Positions 1 to 7,306 of a stretch of 56,397 nucleotides of DNA are shown in pieces. The translations under genes were made by a program, and so were the position numbers. The notes under the pieces are model-generated. The model was not told the origin of the DNA, made no database searches, and was given only the letters and a program-made list of their open reading frames with translations. Origin of the DNA: JBDTOX01 sp039933015 (GTDB lineage: Bacteria; Pseudomonadota; Gammaproteobacteria; Burkholderiales; Methylophilaceae); contig JBDTOX010000098.1 of assembly GCA_039933015.1 (NCBI GenBank), positions 1 to 56,397 of the forward strand, written 5' to 3'. The stretch's first letter is position 1, and every line of letters begins with the position of its first letter.

Positions 1-965
1 TATTGATTGATCTGATACCAATCGCGCACGATAAGCGGCGCATGGCAATGCGGACAGAAGGTAGTGTCGCCATCCAGGTTATGCACGTTGCCGGTGTAAA
101 CATATTGCAGACCTTCCCTCATGGCGATTTCTCGCGCGTGTACCAGTGTGGCAGCTGGTGTTGCAGGAATATCCGGCATTTTATAATCGGGGTGAAATGC
201 TGAAAAATGCAGTGGGATATCGGTGCCCAACTCCGTCCTGATCCACTGGCACATGGCAGTGATCTCCTCATCTGAATCGTTCTTGCCGGGAATCAGCAAG
301 GTGGTGATCTCAAACCAAACGTCAGTTGCATGTTTAAGGTAGCGCAAGGTATCCAGCACTGGCTGCAGATGTGAGCCAGTCAGCTTGTAGTAGAAGTCCT
401 CCGTGTATGCTTTCAAGTCAACGTTGGCGGCATCCATTTTGGCGTAGAAATCACGTCTGGCCTGATCATGCATATAGCCGGCCGTCACCGCCACCGTTTT
501 GATACCGCGTGCATGGCAGGCGTCGGCCACGTCCATTGCATATTCGGCGAAAATGACAGGATCATTGTAGGTAAAAGCCACGCTCTTGCAGCCATGCCGT
601 TCAGCGGCGGCGGCAATGGCCTCGGGTGAAGCCTGATCCATCAGCTGATCCATGTCCCTGGATTTGCTGATATCCCAGTTCTGGCAGAATTTGCACGCCA
701 GATTGCAGCCTGCGGTGCCGAAAGACAGCACACTGCTGCCAGGCAGGAAATGGTTCAGCGGTTTCTTTTCAATAGGGTCAATACAGAAGCCGGAAGAGCG
801 CCCGTAGGTAGTGAGGATCATCTGATTGCCCTCGCGCATACGGACGAAACAGGCGCCGCGTTGCCCTGCATGCAGTTTGCAATCGCGCGGGCAGAGGTCG
901 CATTGCATGCGGCCATCATCCATCATGTGCCAGTAACGGCCTATGTAACCAGAATTTTCAATCAT
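1..965 (-). CDS. amrS: AmmeMemoRadiSam system radical SAM enzyme (3'-partial)
   Basis: Reading the minus strand from an ATG at 965 gives an open frame of 321 codons that leaves the window at base 1, so the C-terminus is missing. The core shows the radical SAM cluster motif C-x3-C-x2-C (AGCNLACKFCQNW), expected to bind a 4Fe-4S cluster and S-adenosylmethionine. A Cys-rich N-terminus (CDLCPRDCKL) and a late C-x2-C (FCPHC) may hold another metal. Family knowledge: this PflA-like clade is the RadiSam partner of Memo and AMMECR1 proteins; its substrate is unknown. It follows the AMMECR1 gene by 29 bp and is the last visible gene of a three-gene minus-strand operon. The family call is secure; the reaction is not known. 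Confidence 0.9.
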   Translation of the reverse strand, partial: MIENSGYIGRYWHMMDDGRMQCDLCPRDCKLHAGQRGACFVRMREGNQMILTTYGRSSGFCIDPIEKKPLNHFLPGSSVLSFGTAGCNLACKFCQNWDISKSRDMDQLMDQASPEAIAAAAERHGCKSVAFTYNDPVIFAEYAMDVADACHARGIKTVAVTAGYMHDQARRDFYAKMDAANVDLKAYTEDFYYKLTGSHLQPVLDTLRYLKHATDVWFEITTLLIPGKNDSDEEITAMCQWIRTELGTDIPLHFSAFHPDYKMPDIPATPAATLVHAREIAMREGLQYVYTGNVHNLDGDTTFCPHCHAPLIVRDWYQINQ

Positions 966-994
966 GTCTTAGTCCTCTCAACAGCAACTTCAGC

Positions 995-1561
995 TTACTG
1001 CCCAATATCCCTTTCTTTCCATTTGCTCGCGGTATAACGATAGAGCCTGACACCGTTATCCCAGAAATCAGGATGCAGGCCGGTCTTGTGCTTCAGGTGT
1101 GCCATGAATTCGACAGTGTCAGGCAATTGTTCCCACACCCACGGTAAAAAAGTGCTGCGGTGACGGCCAAACTCGAATACCACCCCATCAATTCCAGGCC
1201 GAAGCTGTGCCAGGGCTTCACGCTCATCCGCGAATTGCAATGCTTGCATGGCCGACAGCAGGGAGACCTCGATTTCCGTATAGCCCAGCTCCTTTTCAGT
1301 CAGTGGTGAGAAGCGTGGATCCTCAAACGCGGCAGCCTGGGCGTTAGCCTTGATATCTAGCAGCAATGGGCGGTGCGCTTCCAGCGTGCCTATGCAACCC
1401 CGCAGTTGATGCTGCTGGGTCAGTGTGACAAAAGATGCCCCGGGCTGATTTAACCAGTCCGCATCTTCAGATGCATCATGCGCCACTCCCAGCACTCTGG
1501 AAATGCTGGAACGCGCAATCGGCAGCAATACATGGCCGGCATCAGATGGCAGCGTGCACAT
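995..1561 (-). CDS. amrA: AmmeMemoRadiSam system protein A (AMMECR1 domain)
   Basis: A 188-residue protein made of one AMMECR1 domain. The family hallmark LRGCIG lies in the first half, followed by a DPRFSPL segment and an EIEVSLLS strand. I chose the ATG at 1561 because GGAGGA lies about 8 bases upstream, inside the end of the Memo gene. An ATG 39 bases further out is in frame but lacks that site. The gene therefore overlaps the Memo gene by about 20 bases, which suggests translational coupling. Family knowledge: AMMECR1 proteins occur from archaea to humans and have no established activity; the conserved RGCIG patch is thought to be functional. The constant pairing with Memo and a radical SAM enzyme implies a shared reaction. 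Confidence 0.9.
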   Translation of the reverse strand: MCTLPSDAGHVLLPIARSSISRVLGVAHDASEDADWLNQPGASFVTLTQQHQLRGCIGTLEAHRPLLLDIKANAQAAAFEDPRFSPLTEKELGYTEIEVSLLSAMQALQFADEREALAQLRPGIDGVVFEFGRHRSTFLPWVWEQLPDTVEFMAHLKHKTGLHPDFWDNGVRLYRYTASKWKERDIGQ

Positions 1562-2360
1562 TGCCAGCCTCCTCCATGAAAGCGAACGCGGCATAGCCAA
1601 CCACCCGGTCCTTATCTCCTGCGGTATCGCCGGAGTTGCATAAATCGAGCAGCTGCGGTCGCAGGTGATGACGGGTTGCCGCCAGCATCAAGCCGTTGAT
1701 GGGTGTGCCACCGCAGGCCTGTGCGTGTGTCAGTGGAGCGTCCATGTCCAGGATGCTTTGTACGGTCTCCGCATCGACCATCTGCGCCGTATGGTAGGGT
1801 AAGAAATGTGACAGATCGGAACTGATCACTATGAGTGTTTCCGGACCACCCCAAAGGGCATCCAGCACCTCGGCGACTTCAGGCGGAGTGGCGTCTCCCA
1901 CCGCCAGCGGAACCAGTTTGAAATCATCCAGAACAGTTTGCAGGAATGGCAATTGCACTTCCAGTGCATGTTCCAACGCATGGGCAGCGGGATCCACCAG
2001 CACTTGGCGCATATCCGTAAGAGTAGCGGTCGCAGCATAATCGAGCTCAATCTCGCCTAATGGTGTAGCAAAGGCGTCGACACCGGGGAGGGCTAACCCG
2101 CGCACAGGCACCCGGTGTACTGGACCAAGCAATATCACGCGTTTAATGGTGTCGTGAGCAGGGGACAGGCGTGCGTAGGCCGCCGCCGCGGTCTGACCGG
2201 AATAAATATATCCCGCATGCGGAACGATAATGGCCTTGGGGCATGCGCTACCATGCTCTGGTTTTGCTGCTGCCAGCAGCGTATCGACATCGCTAGCCAG
2301 AACTTGTTTATTGCCGGGATAAAAGGCACCAGCGACAGCGGGTTGACGAATAGTGTGCAC
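1542..2360 (-). CDS. amrB: AmmeMemoRadiSam system protein B (Memo family)
   Basis: A 272-residue protein of the Memo family, which is structurally related to class III extradiol dioxygenases. The residues that match the metal site described for human MEMO1 are present: His48 in PHAGY, His82 in GPVH and Cys216 in CGGTPI. A conserved EHALEVQLPF segment (His131) and SSDLSH (Asp182, His185) are also there, so the site looks intact. The start is GTG at 2360, with GGAGG a few bases upstream; the ATG overlapping it at 2362 is out of frame. This is the first gene of the operon and lies about 33 bases downstream of the expected start point of a sigma-32-like promoter. The bacterial substrate is unknown. 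Confidence 0.9.
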   Translation of the reverse strand: MHTIRQPAVAGAFYPGNKQVLASDVDTLLAAAKPEHGSACPKAIIVPHAGYIYSGQTAAAAYARLSPAHDTIKRVILLGPVHRVPVRGLALPGVDAFATPLGEIELDYAATATLTDMRQVLVDPAAHALEHALEVQLPFLQTVLDDFKLVPLAVGDATPPEVAEVLDALWGGPETLIVISSDLSHFLPYHTAQMVDAETVQSILDMDAPLTHAQACGGTPINGLMLAATRHHLRPQLLDLCNSGDTAGDKDRVVGYAAFAFMEEAGNVHAAI

Positions 2361-2399
2361 ATTTACCTCCGTAAGGTAAGCACTTTGTTTCTAAATGGA

Positions 2400-2427
2400 A
2401 AATGGGGGTTGTTTATTGATTTTCAAG
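2400..2427 (-). promoter_or_regulatory. Sigma-32 (RpoH) heat-shock-type promoter for the amrB-amrA-amrS operon
   Basis: On the minus strand the heptamer CTTGAAA (2427-2421) is followed after 13 bases by CCCCATTT (2407-2400). This matches the E. coli sigma-32 consensus CTTGAAA-N13/14-CCCCATnT in both boxes and in spacing. The expected start point near 2393 would give a leader of about 33 bases before the GTG of amrB. No equivalent pair is seen pointing toward clpB. The match is visible; promoter activity is inferred. Confidence 0.72.
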
Positions 2428-2464
2428 CCTCATTTATAAATGAGACGCTGAACCGAAAAAATAA

Positions 2465-2492
2465 TTCTCGGCAAAAATATGTGAATTATAAT
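2465..2492 (+). promoter_or_regulatory. Candidate promoter of clpB
   Basis: A perfect TATAAT lies at 2487-2492, with only a weak -35 (TTCTCG, 2465-2470) 16 bases upstream. The start would fall near 2499, about 24 bases before the clpB ATG, and a GAGGG ribosome site sits at 2511-2515. The poor -35 suggests either an activator or a different promoter for this heat-shock gene. Confidence 0.35.
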
Positions 2493-2522
2493 TTTTTACA
2501 TTAACCCAATGAGGGACCGCAT

Positions 2523-5105
2523 ATGCGCTTCGATAAACTTACCACCAAATTCCAGCAAGCTTTGTCTGATGCCCAAAGCATGGCCGTGGGTAACGATAAT
2601 CCCGGCATAGAGCCGCAACATCTGCTTGCGGCTTTGCTCAATCAGGAAGATGGCAGCACCGCGTCGCTATTGGCGCACGCTGGCGCCAACCTTGCCCCGC
2701 TTAAATCCTCTCTGCAACAGGCAATAGCCAATCTGCCCAAGGTCGAAGGCAATGCGGGCGAGGTGGCGATTTCGCGTGATCTGAATAACCTGCTCAATGT
2801 CACGGACAAGAATGCGCAAAAGCGCAATGACACTTATATCGCCAGCGAAATGTTTTTACTGGCCCTAGCTGACGATAAGGGCGAAACCGGTCGTCTGCTC
2901 AAGCAGGCCGGGCTGACTAAGGTCGCTCTGGAACAAGCCGTACAAGCAGTGCGCGGTGGGGAACATGTGCATGATCAGGAAGCTGAAGGCAGCCGCGAGG
3001 CATTGAAGAAATACACGCTGGACCTGACCGAGCGTGCGCGCATGGGCAAGCTGGATCCGGTTATTGGCCGCGACGATGAAATCCGTCGCGCGATACAGGT
3101 TTTACAGCGTCGCACCAAGAACAACCCGGTGTTGATAGGCGAACCCGGCGTAGGCAAGACCGCAATCGTGGAAGGCTTGGCGCAGCGCATTATCAATGGC
3201 GAAGTCCCCGAATCGTTGAAGAACAAGCGCGTGCTGGTGCTGGATATGGCGAGCTTGCTCGCTGGTGCCAAGTACCGTGGCGAATTCGAAGAGCGGCTCA
3301 AAGCCGTGCTCAAGGAACTGGCCATGGACGAGGGTCAGACCATCGTCTTTATTGATGAGATGCATACCATGGTCGGCGCGGGCAAGGCCGAAGGCGCGAT
3401 CGATGCCGGCAATATGCTGAAACCCGCGCTGGCGCGTGGCGAGCTGCATTGCGTTGGCGCTACTACGCTGGATGAATACCGCAAATACATCGAGAAGGAT
3501 GCGGCGCTGGAACGCCGTTTTCAGAAAGTGCTGGTGGATGAACCGACCGTGGAGGCGACCATTGCCATTCTACGTGGCTTGCAGGAGAAGTACGAACTGC
3601 ACCATGGCGTCGAGATTACCGATCCGGCCATTGTTGCCGCTGCCGAATTAAGCCATCGCTATATCACCGACCGTTTTCTGCCGGACAAGGCGATCGATCT
3701 GATAGACGAAGCCGCTGCACGCATCAAGATGGAAATCGATTCCAAGCCTGAAGAGCTGGATAAGCTGGAACGCCGTTTGATCCAGCTCAAGATTGAGCGC
3801 GAAGCCGTAAAGAAAGAGAAAGACGAAGCCTCGCAGAAGCGTTTTGCGCTGATCGAGGAAGAAATCGCGCGTCTGGAAAAAGAATACAACGACCTTGAGG
3901 AAATCTGGAAGGCGGAGAAGGCGCAGGTACAAGGCAGCCAGCATATCAAGGAGGAAATCGAACAGCTCAAGCTGCAGATGGAAGATGCCACGCGCAAGGG
4001 CGAGTGGCAAAAGGTCTCCGAGCTGCAATACGGCAAGTTGCCCAAGCTGGAAGAACAGCTCAAACAGGCAACCAGTGAGGCCGAGAGCAAGCAGAAAAAA
4101 CACAGGCTGTTACGTACACAAGTCGGCGCCGAGGAGATCGCCGAAGTAGTGTCGCGCGCCACCGGCATCCCTGTATCCAAGATGATGCAGGGCGAACGTG
4201 AAAAACTATTGCACATGGAAGACAAGCTGCATGAGCGTGTAGTCGGCCAGGATGAAGCCGTGCGGCTGGTAAGCGATGCAATCCGGCGTTCCCGCTCAGG
4301 CTTGTCTGACCCTAACCGACCCTATGGTTCTTTCCTGTTTTTAGGGCCTACCGGCGTAGGTAAAACCGAACTATGCAAAGCGCTGGCGAATTTCCTGTTT
4401 GATTCCGAGGACCATTTGATTCGTATCGACATGAGCGAATACATGGAAAAACACTCGGTCTCACGCATGATAGGCGCGCCTCCCGGCTATGTTGGCTATG
4501 AAGAAGGCGGCGCGCTGACCGAGGCTGTCCGGCGCAAACCTTACTCAGTCATCCTGCTGGATGAAGTGGAGAAAGCGCATCCTGATGTATTCAACGTGCT
4601 GTTGCAAGTGCTGGACGATGGCCGCCTGACGGATGGGCAGGGCCGCACTGTGGATTTCAAGAATACCGTCATCATCATGACCTCCAACCTGGGTTCGCAC
4701 ATGATCCAAACCATGGCTGGGGACGATTACCAGGTGATCAAACTGGCGGTGATGGCTGAAGTCAAAGCCAATTTCCGTCCCGAGTTTATTAACCGCATAG
4801 ATGAAGTCGTGGTGTTCCATGCCTTGGGCGAGGCGCAAGTGAAGTCGATCGCCGCCATCCAGTTGCAATACCTGGCCAAGCGTTTGAGCGCCATGGAAAT
4901 GCAGCTGGAAGTAAGTGATGCTGCACTTGCAGAAATAGCCAACGCCGGCTTTGATCCGGTCTATGGCGCACGGCCTTTGAAGCGCGCGATTCAGTCGGAA
5001 ATTGAAAATCCGCTGGCACGTGAGATTCTGGCTGGGAATTTTGCACCCAAGGATGTGATCAGGGTAGCTTACAAAGCTGGCAAAATGACTTTTACCAAGG
5101 CCTGA
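2523..5105 (+). CDS. clpB: ATP-dependent disaggregase ClpB
   Basis: An 860-residue AAA+ chaperone of the usual family length. It solubilises aggregated protein together with DnaK in the cytoplasm. Domain order is an N-terminal Clp repeat domain (about 1-150), a first AAA+ module with Walker A GEPGVGKT near 205, a long charged coiled-coil middle domain (about 405-530) and a second AAA+ module with Walker A GPTGVGKT near 605. A Walker B ILLDEVEKAHPDV follows in the second module. The middle domain separates ClpB from ClpA. The ATG is preceded by GAGGG. The gene stands divergent to the Memo operon across a 162-base spacer that holds a sigma-32 promoter facing the other way. Confidence 0.98.
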   Translation: MRFDKLTTKFQQALSDAQSMAVGNDNPGIEPQHLLAALLNQEDGSTASLLAHAGANLAPLKSSLQQAIANLPKVEGNAGEVAISRDLNNLLNVTDKNAQKRNDTYIASEMFLLALADDKGETGRLLKQAGLTKVALEQAVQAVRGGEHVHDQEAEGSREALKKYTLDLTERARMGKLDPVIGRDDEIRRAIQVLQRRTKNNPVLIGEPGVGKTAIVEGLAQRIINGEVPESLKNKRVLVLDMASLLAGAKYRGEFEERLKAVLKELAMDEGQTIVFIDEMHTMVGAGKAEGAIDAGNMLKPALARGELHCVGATTLDEYRKYIEKDAALERRFQKVLVDEPTVEATIAILRGLQEKYELHHGVEITDPAIVAAAELSHRYITDRFLPDKAIDLIDEAAARIKMEIDSKPEELDKLERRLIQLKIEREAVKKEKDEASQKRFALIEEEIARLEKEYNDLEEIWKAEKAQVQGSQHIKEEIEQLKLQMEDATRKGEWQKVSELQYGKLPKLEEQLKQATSEAESKQKKHRLLRTQVGAEEIAEVVSRATGIPVSKMMQGEREKLLHMEDKLHERVVGQDEAVRLVSDAIRRSRSGLSDPNRPYGSFLFLGPTGVGKTELCKALANFLFDSEDHLIRIDMSEYMEKHSVSRMIGAPPGYVGYEEGGALTEAVRRKPYSVILLDEVEKAHPDVFNVLLQVLDDGRLTDGQGRTVDFKNTVIIMTSNLGSHMIQTMAGDDYQVIKLAVMAEVKANFRPEFINRIDEVVVFHALGEAQVKSIAAIQLQYLAKRLSAMEMQLEVSDAALAEIANAGFDPVYGARPLKRAIQSEIENPLAREILAGNFAPKDVIRVAYKAGKMTFTKA

Positions 5106-5134
5106 AGTATACCAATACAGGCGTCGGCCATAAC

Positions 5135-6133
5135 GTGCGCTCGCAGCCTGCTGCGGGACTTCTATTAAAAAGGCTGGTTAGTATAAAAAACCGCTACTTA
5201 CTGCTGCTGTTGCTCGGGGCCACTCTTGGAACTGGTGGTGCCTGGGCCGCACCGGCATCTCGATCTGCAGGGTTTTCTCCGGATGAGCTCGCGACATTTG
5301 CTAATGAGCCTCCTGTTGTGCGTGCTTTGCTTGAACGCGCGGTAAGCTCCGAGCGCAGCATGCAGGAATGGGAAGGCGAGTGGCAGGCGGCGGGCCTTTA
5401 TTGCGAAGCCTCGCGTTTGGGCAGTGCAGAAGGGCAGTATCGTTTGGGGATGATGTATGCCTTTGGCAAGGGCGTGCCCAAAGATCGCGCACTGGCGGCC
5501 TCGCTGTTTTCACTGGCGGCTGCGCAAGGGCATTTCGAAGCACAGAAGATGCTGGAAACAATCGCTTTTACCACTACGCAGCTGCCCCAGTGCGTGATGG
5601 CAGCTGTGCTGCCGGAAAAAGGCGCTCGTTTTTCTGTAGTGGAGGGGGCTGGACTAAATAGTATCGAGCATCATATTGATAGCCTTCCCCCTGGCAAGCG
5701 CTGGATAGTCGACCTGGTAGGCACTTTATCCGATTGGTACATGGTGGATGCCAGGCTCATCCTTTCCATTATTACCGTCGAATCCAACTTTAAGGTTCAG
5801 GCAAAATCTCCCCAAGCGGCGATGGGGTTGATGCAACTGATACCTGCAACTGCTGATCGATTTAATGTGCGTAATGCTTACGATGTCAGTCAAAACCTCA
5901 AGGGAGGTATTTCCTACATGCGCTGGCTGCTTGCCTATTTTCGCGGTGACGTGACGCTGGCAGTGGCCGCCTATAATGCAGGAGAACATGCGGTCAACCG
6001 CTACAAAGGCGTGCCGCCATATCCGGAAACACGCCAGTATGTGCGCAGAGTGCTCAAGCTTTATCAGCGTACCAGGCACCCGTTTGATGAGAATGTTACT
6101 GATCCTTCACCCTTGCTCATGAAAAAGAGCTGA
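5135..6133 (+). CDS. Periplasmic lytic transglycosylase with a SEL1 repeat
   Basis: A 332-residue exported murein hydrolase that should cleave the MurNAc-GlcNAc bond with 1,6-anhydro product. The start is a GTG; a basic stretch followed by a Leu-rich core and a GGAWA-AP cleavage region forms a signal peptide of about 38 residues. Residues 86-135 contain a SEL1-like repeat (SAEGQYRLGMMYAFGKG). The SLT domain covers about 195-315, with catalytic Glu216 in TVESNF, followed by GLMQLIPAT and AAYNAGEHAV, the normal family signatures. It starts 29 bases after clpB on the same strand. The combination suggests a housekeeping or envelope-assembly transglycosylase; no named paralogue is claimed. The exact start is not certain. 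Confidence 0.9.
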   Translation: MRSQPAAGLLLKRLVSIKNRYLLLLLLGATLGTGGAWAAPASRSAGFSPDELATFANEPPVVRALLERAVSSERSMQEWEGEWQAAGLYCEASRLGSAEGQYRLGMMYAFGKGVPKDRALAASLFSLAAAQGHFEAQKMLETIAFTTTQLPQCVMAAVLPEKGARFSVVEGAGLNSIEHHIDSLPPGKRWIVDLVGTLSDWYMVDARLILSIITVESNFKVQAKSPQAAMGLMQLIPATADRFNVRNAYDVSQNLKGGISYMRWLLAYFRGDVTLAVAAYNAGEHAVNRYKGVPPYPETRQYVRRVLKLYQRTRHPFDENVTDPSPLLMKKS

Positions 6134-6275
6134 AACATCGCTAGCTGCCAAAGCGGGGAAGTGGTGTTTTCAAAAGGCTGCAGAACTGGTGGGAATTATG
6201 CCGTCAAGGGTGTGGTCAGAGTGAATGGAAGGATTACTCTATGACGCATCAACCTGGAGAAATGAATTGCATGGA

Positions 6276-6773
6276 ATGATAAGGATAGTGCCTGTGCTGC
6301 TGCTGGTCCTGTTGGCTGGTTGCGCAAACACGCCCAGGCAGGAACCGCAGATCCAGCGTATTTCGCCCGAGGAGCTGGCGCGTATTATGCCCAAGCCGGT
6401 GCCTAACCTGACGCTGGAGCAAATCGTCCACCTATCGAAAAACACGCCGCCTGAACTGTTGATTGAAAAGATCAAGGCCAGTAATTCTCGATACGATCTA
6501 ATACCCTCGCAAGTGGTCGATCTGAGCAAAAAGGGCGTAGATGCCAAGGTGCTTGATTACATGCATGCCAGCCGCGAACAAGCGCTACGCGATAGCTTTG
6601 CCGATGAGATCAACAAGCGTGAAAAAGCCAGGCTGGAGGAGCAGGAGCAGCTGAAGCGCGAGTATCAATTGCGCTATCAGCAATACTACGATCCTTTCTG
6701 GGGCTATGGGTATTCGCCTTATTGGGGCTATGGGCCATATTATGGCCCCGGCTTCCGCCACCGGCGCTGGTAG
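6276..6773 (+). CDS. Small lipoprotein with a Tyr/Gly-rich tail, function unknown
   Basis: A 165-residue protein starting with a compact lipoprotein signal (MIRIVPVLLLVLLAGC), with lipobox LLAGC and acylated Cys at residue 16. I chose the ATG at 6276 because it places the lipobox normally; an ATG at 6225 adds 17 residues before the signal. The middle (LEQIVHLSKNTPPELLIEKIKAS and VVDLSKKGVDAKVLDYMH) looks like two related helical segments, followed by a charged coiled-coil stretch. The end is aromatic and glycine-rich with repeated YWGYG. I do not recognise the family. Outer-membrane attachment is inferred, since no Asp follows the Cys. Confidence 0.65.
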   Translation: MIRIVPVLLLVLLAGCANTPRQEPQIQRISPEELARIMPKPVPNLTLEQIVHLSKNTPPELLIEKIKASNSRYDLIPSQVVDLSKKGVDAKVLDYMHASREQALRDSFADEINKREKARLEEQEQLKREYQLRYQQYYDPFWGYGYSPYWGYGPYYGPGFRHRRW

Positions 6774-6790
6774 TCTGGCTAGATTAAATG

Positions 6791-6820
6791 CAGCGGCAGA
6801 AATCTGGCGCTTTGCCGCTG
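6791..6820 (+). terminator. Hairpin after the lipoprotein gene
   Basis: Eight-base arms CAGCGGCA (6791-6798) and TGCCGCTG (6813-6820) enclose a 14-base loop, 17 bases after the lipoprotein stop codon. No T run follows, so it may be a weak or factor-dependent terminator, or an mRNA 3' end stabiliser. Confidence 0.35.
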
Positions 6821-6875
6821 TACTTTAACCAGGGCGTCATGGAAAATCCTGTTATTCCCTAACGGGTATAACCTT

Positions 6876-7295
6876 ATGCGCCAGCTCACCCATCTAATCA
6901 CCGTCAGAACCAATGGCCGTCGTCTTTACGACATTACCCCCGAGGTAATCAGCTGGGCCGCTAACAGCGGCCTCACCACCGGTATGTTGACGCTCTATAT
7001 ACAACACACCTCAGCGAGCCTGCTCATCAACGAGAATTACGATACAGACGTGCTGGCCGATATGGAGCGTTTTTTCGCGCGTCTGGTACCCGATGGTGAT
7101 CCGCTATTTGTGCATACGGTGGAAGGGCCGGACGACATGCCCGCCCATGTGCGTAGCGCCCTCACGCAAACGCATCTAGCCATCCCGCTGCTTAACGGCA
7201 AAGCTGCCCTTGGGCAATGGCAGGGTATTTTTTTGTATGAGCACCGGTTGATGGCGAGCACGCGCAAGGTGCTGTTGCATTTGATCGGCGAGTGA
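6876..7295 (+). CDS. YjbQ family (UPF0047) protein
   Basis: A 139-residue single-domain protein of the YjbQ/UPF0047 family, the normal length. Family signatures are all visible: HTSASLLINEN in the first half, EGPDDMPAHVR in the middle and LGQWQGIFLYEHR near the end; their His, Asn, Asp and Glu residues line the family's pocket. Established knowledge: E. coli YjbQ shows secondary thiamine-phosphate synthase activity, but its physiological role is not settled. The gene ends next to the iron-dependent alcohol dehydrogenase (11 bases from its likely ATG), suggesting co-expression. A TATAAC near 6866 is a possible -10, though it lies very close to the start. Confidence 0.9.
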   Translation: MRQLTHLITVRTNGRRLYDITPEVISWAANSGLTTGMLTLYIQHTSASLLINENYDTDVLADMERFFARLVPDGDPLFVHTVEGPDDMPAHVRSALTQTHLAIPLLNGKAALGQWQGIFLYEHRLMASTRKVLLHLIGE

Positions 7296-7306
7296 CGGAG
7301 CAACTA

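Noticed and set aside
750..1037. 95-codon plus-strand frame opposite amrS
   Set aside because: It runs against a clear radical SAM coding sequence and has no family features.
2360..2362. ATG at 2362 as the start of the Memo gene
   Set aside because: It is out of frame with the Memo sequence; the overlapping GTG at 2360 gives the correct protein.
3648..4225. Long open frames (151 and 188 codons) on the strand opposite clpB
   Set aside because: They mirror the high-GC coding pattern of clpB, are low-complexity (Leu/Phe or Ser/Arg rich) and have no start signals.
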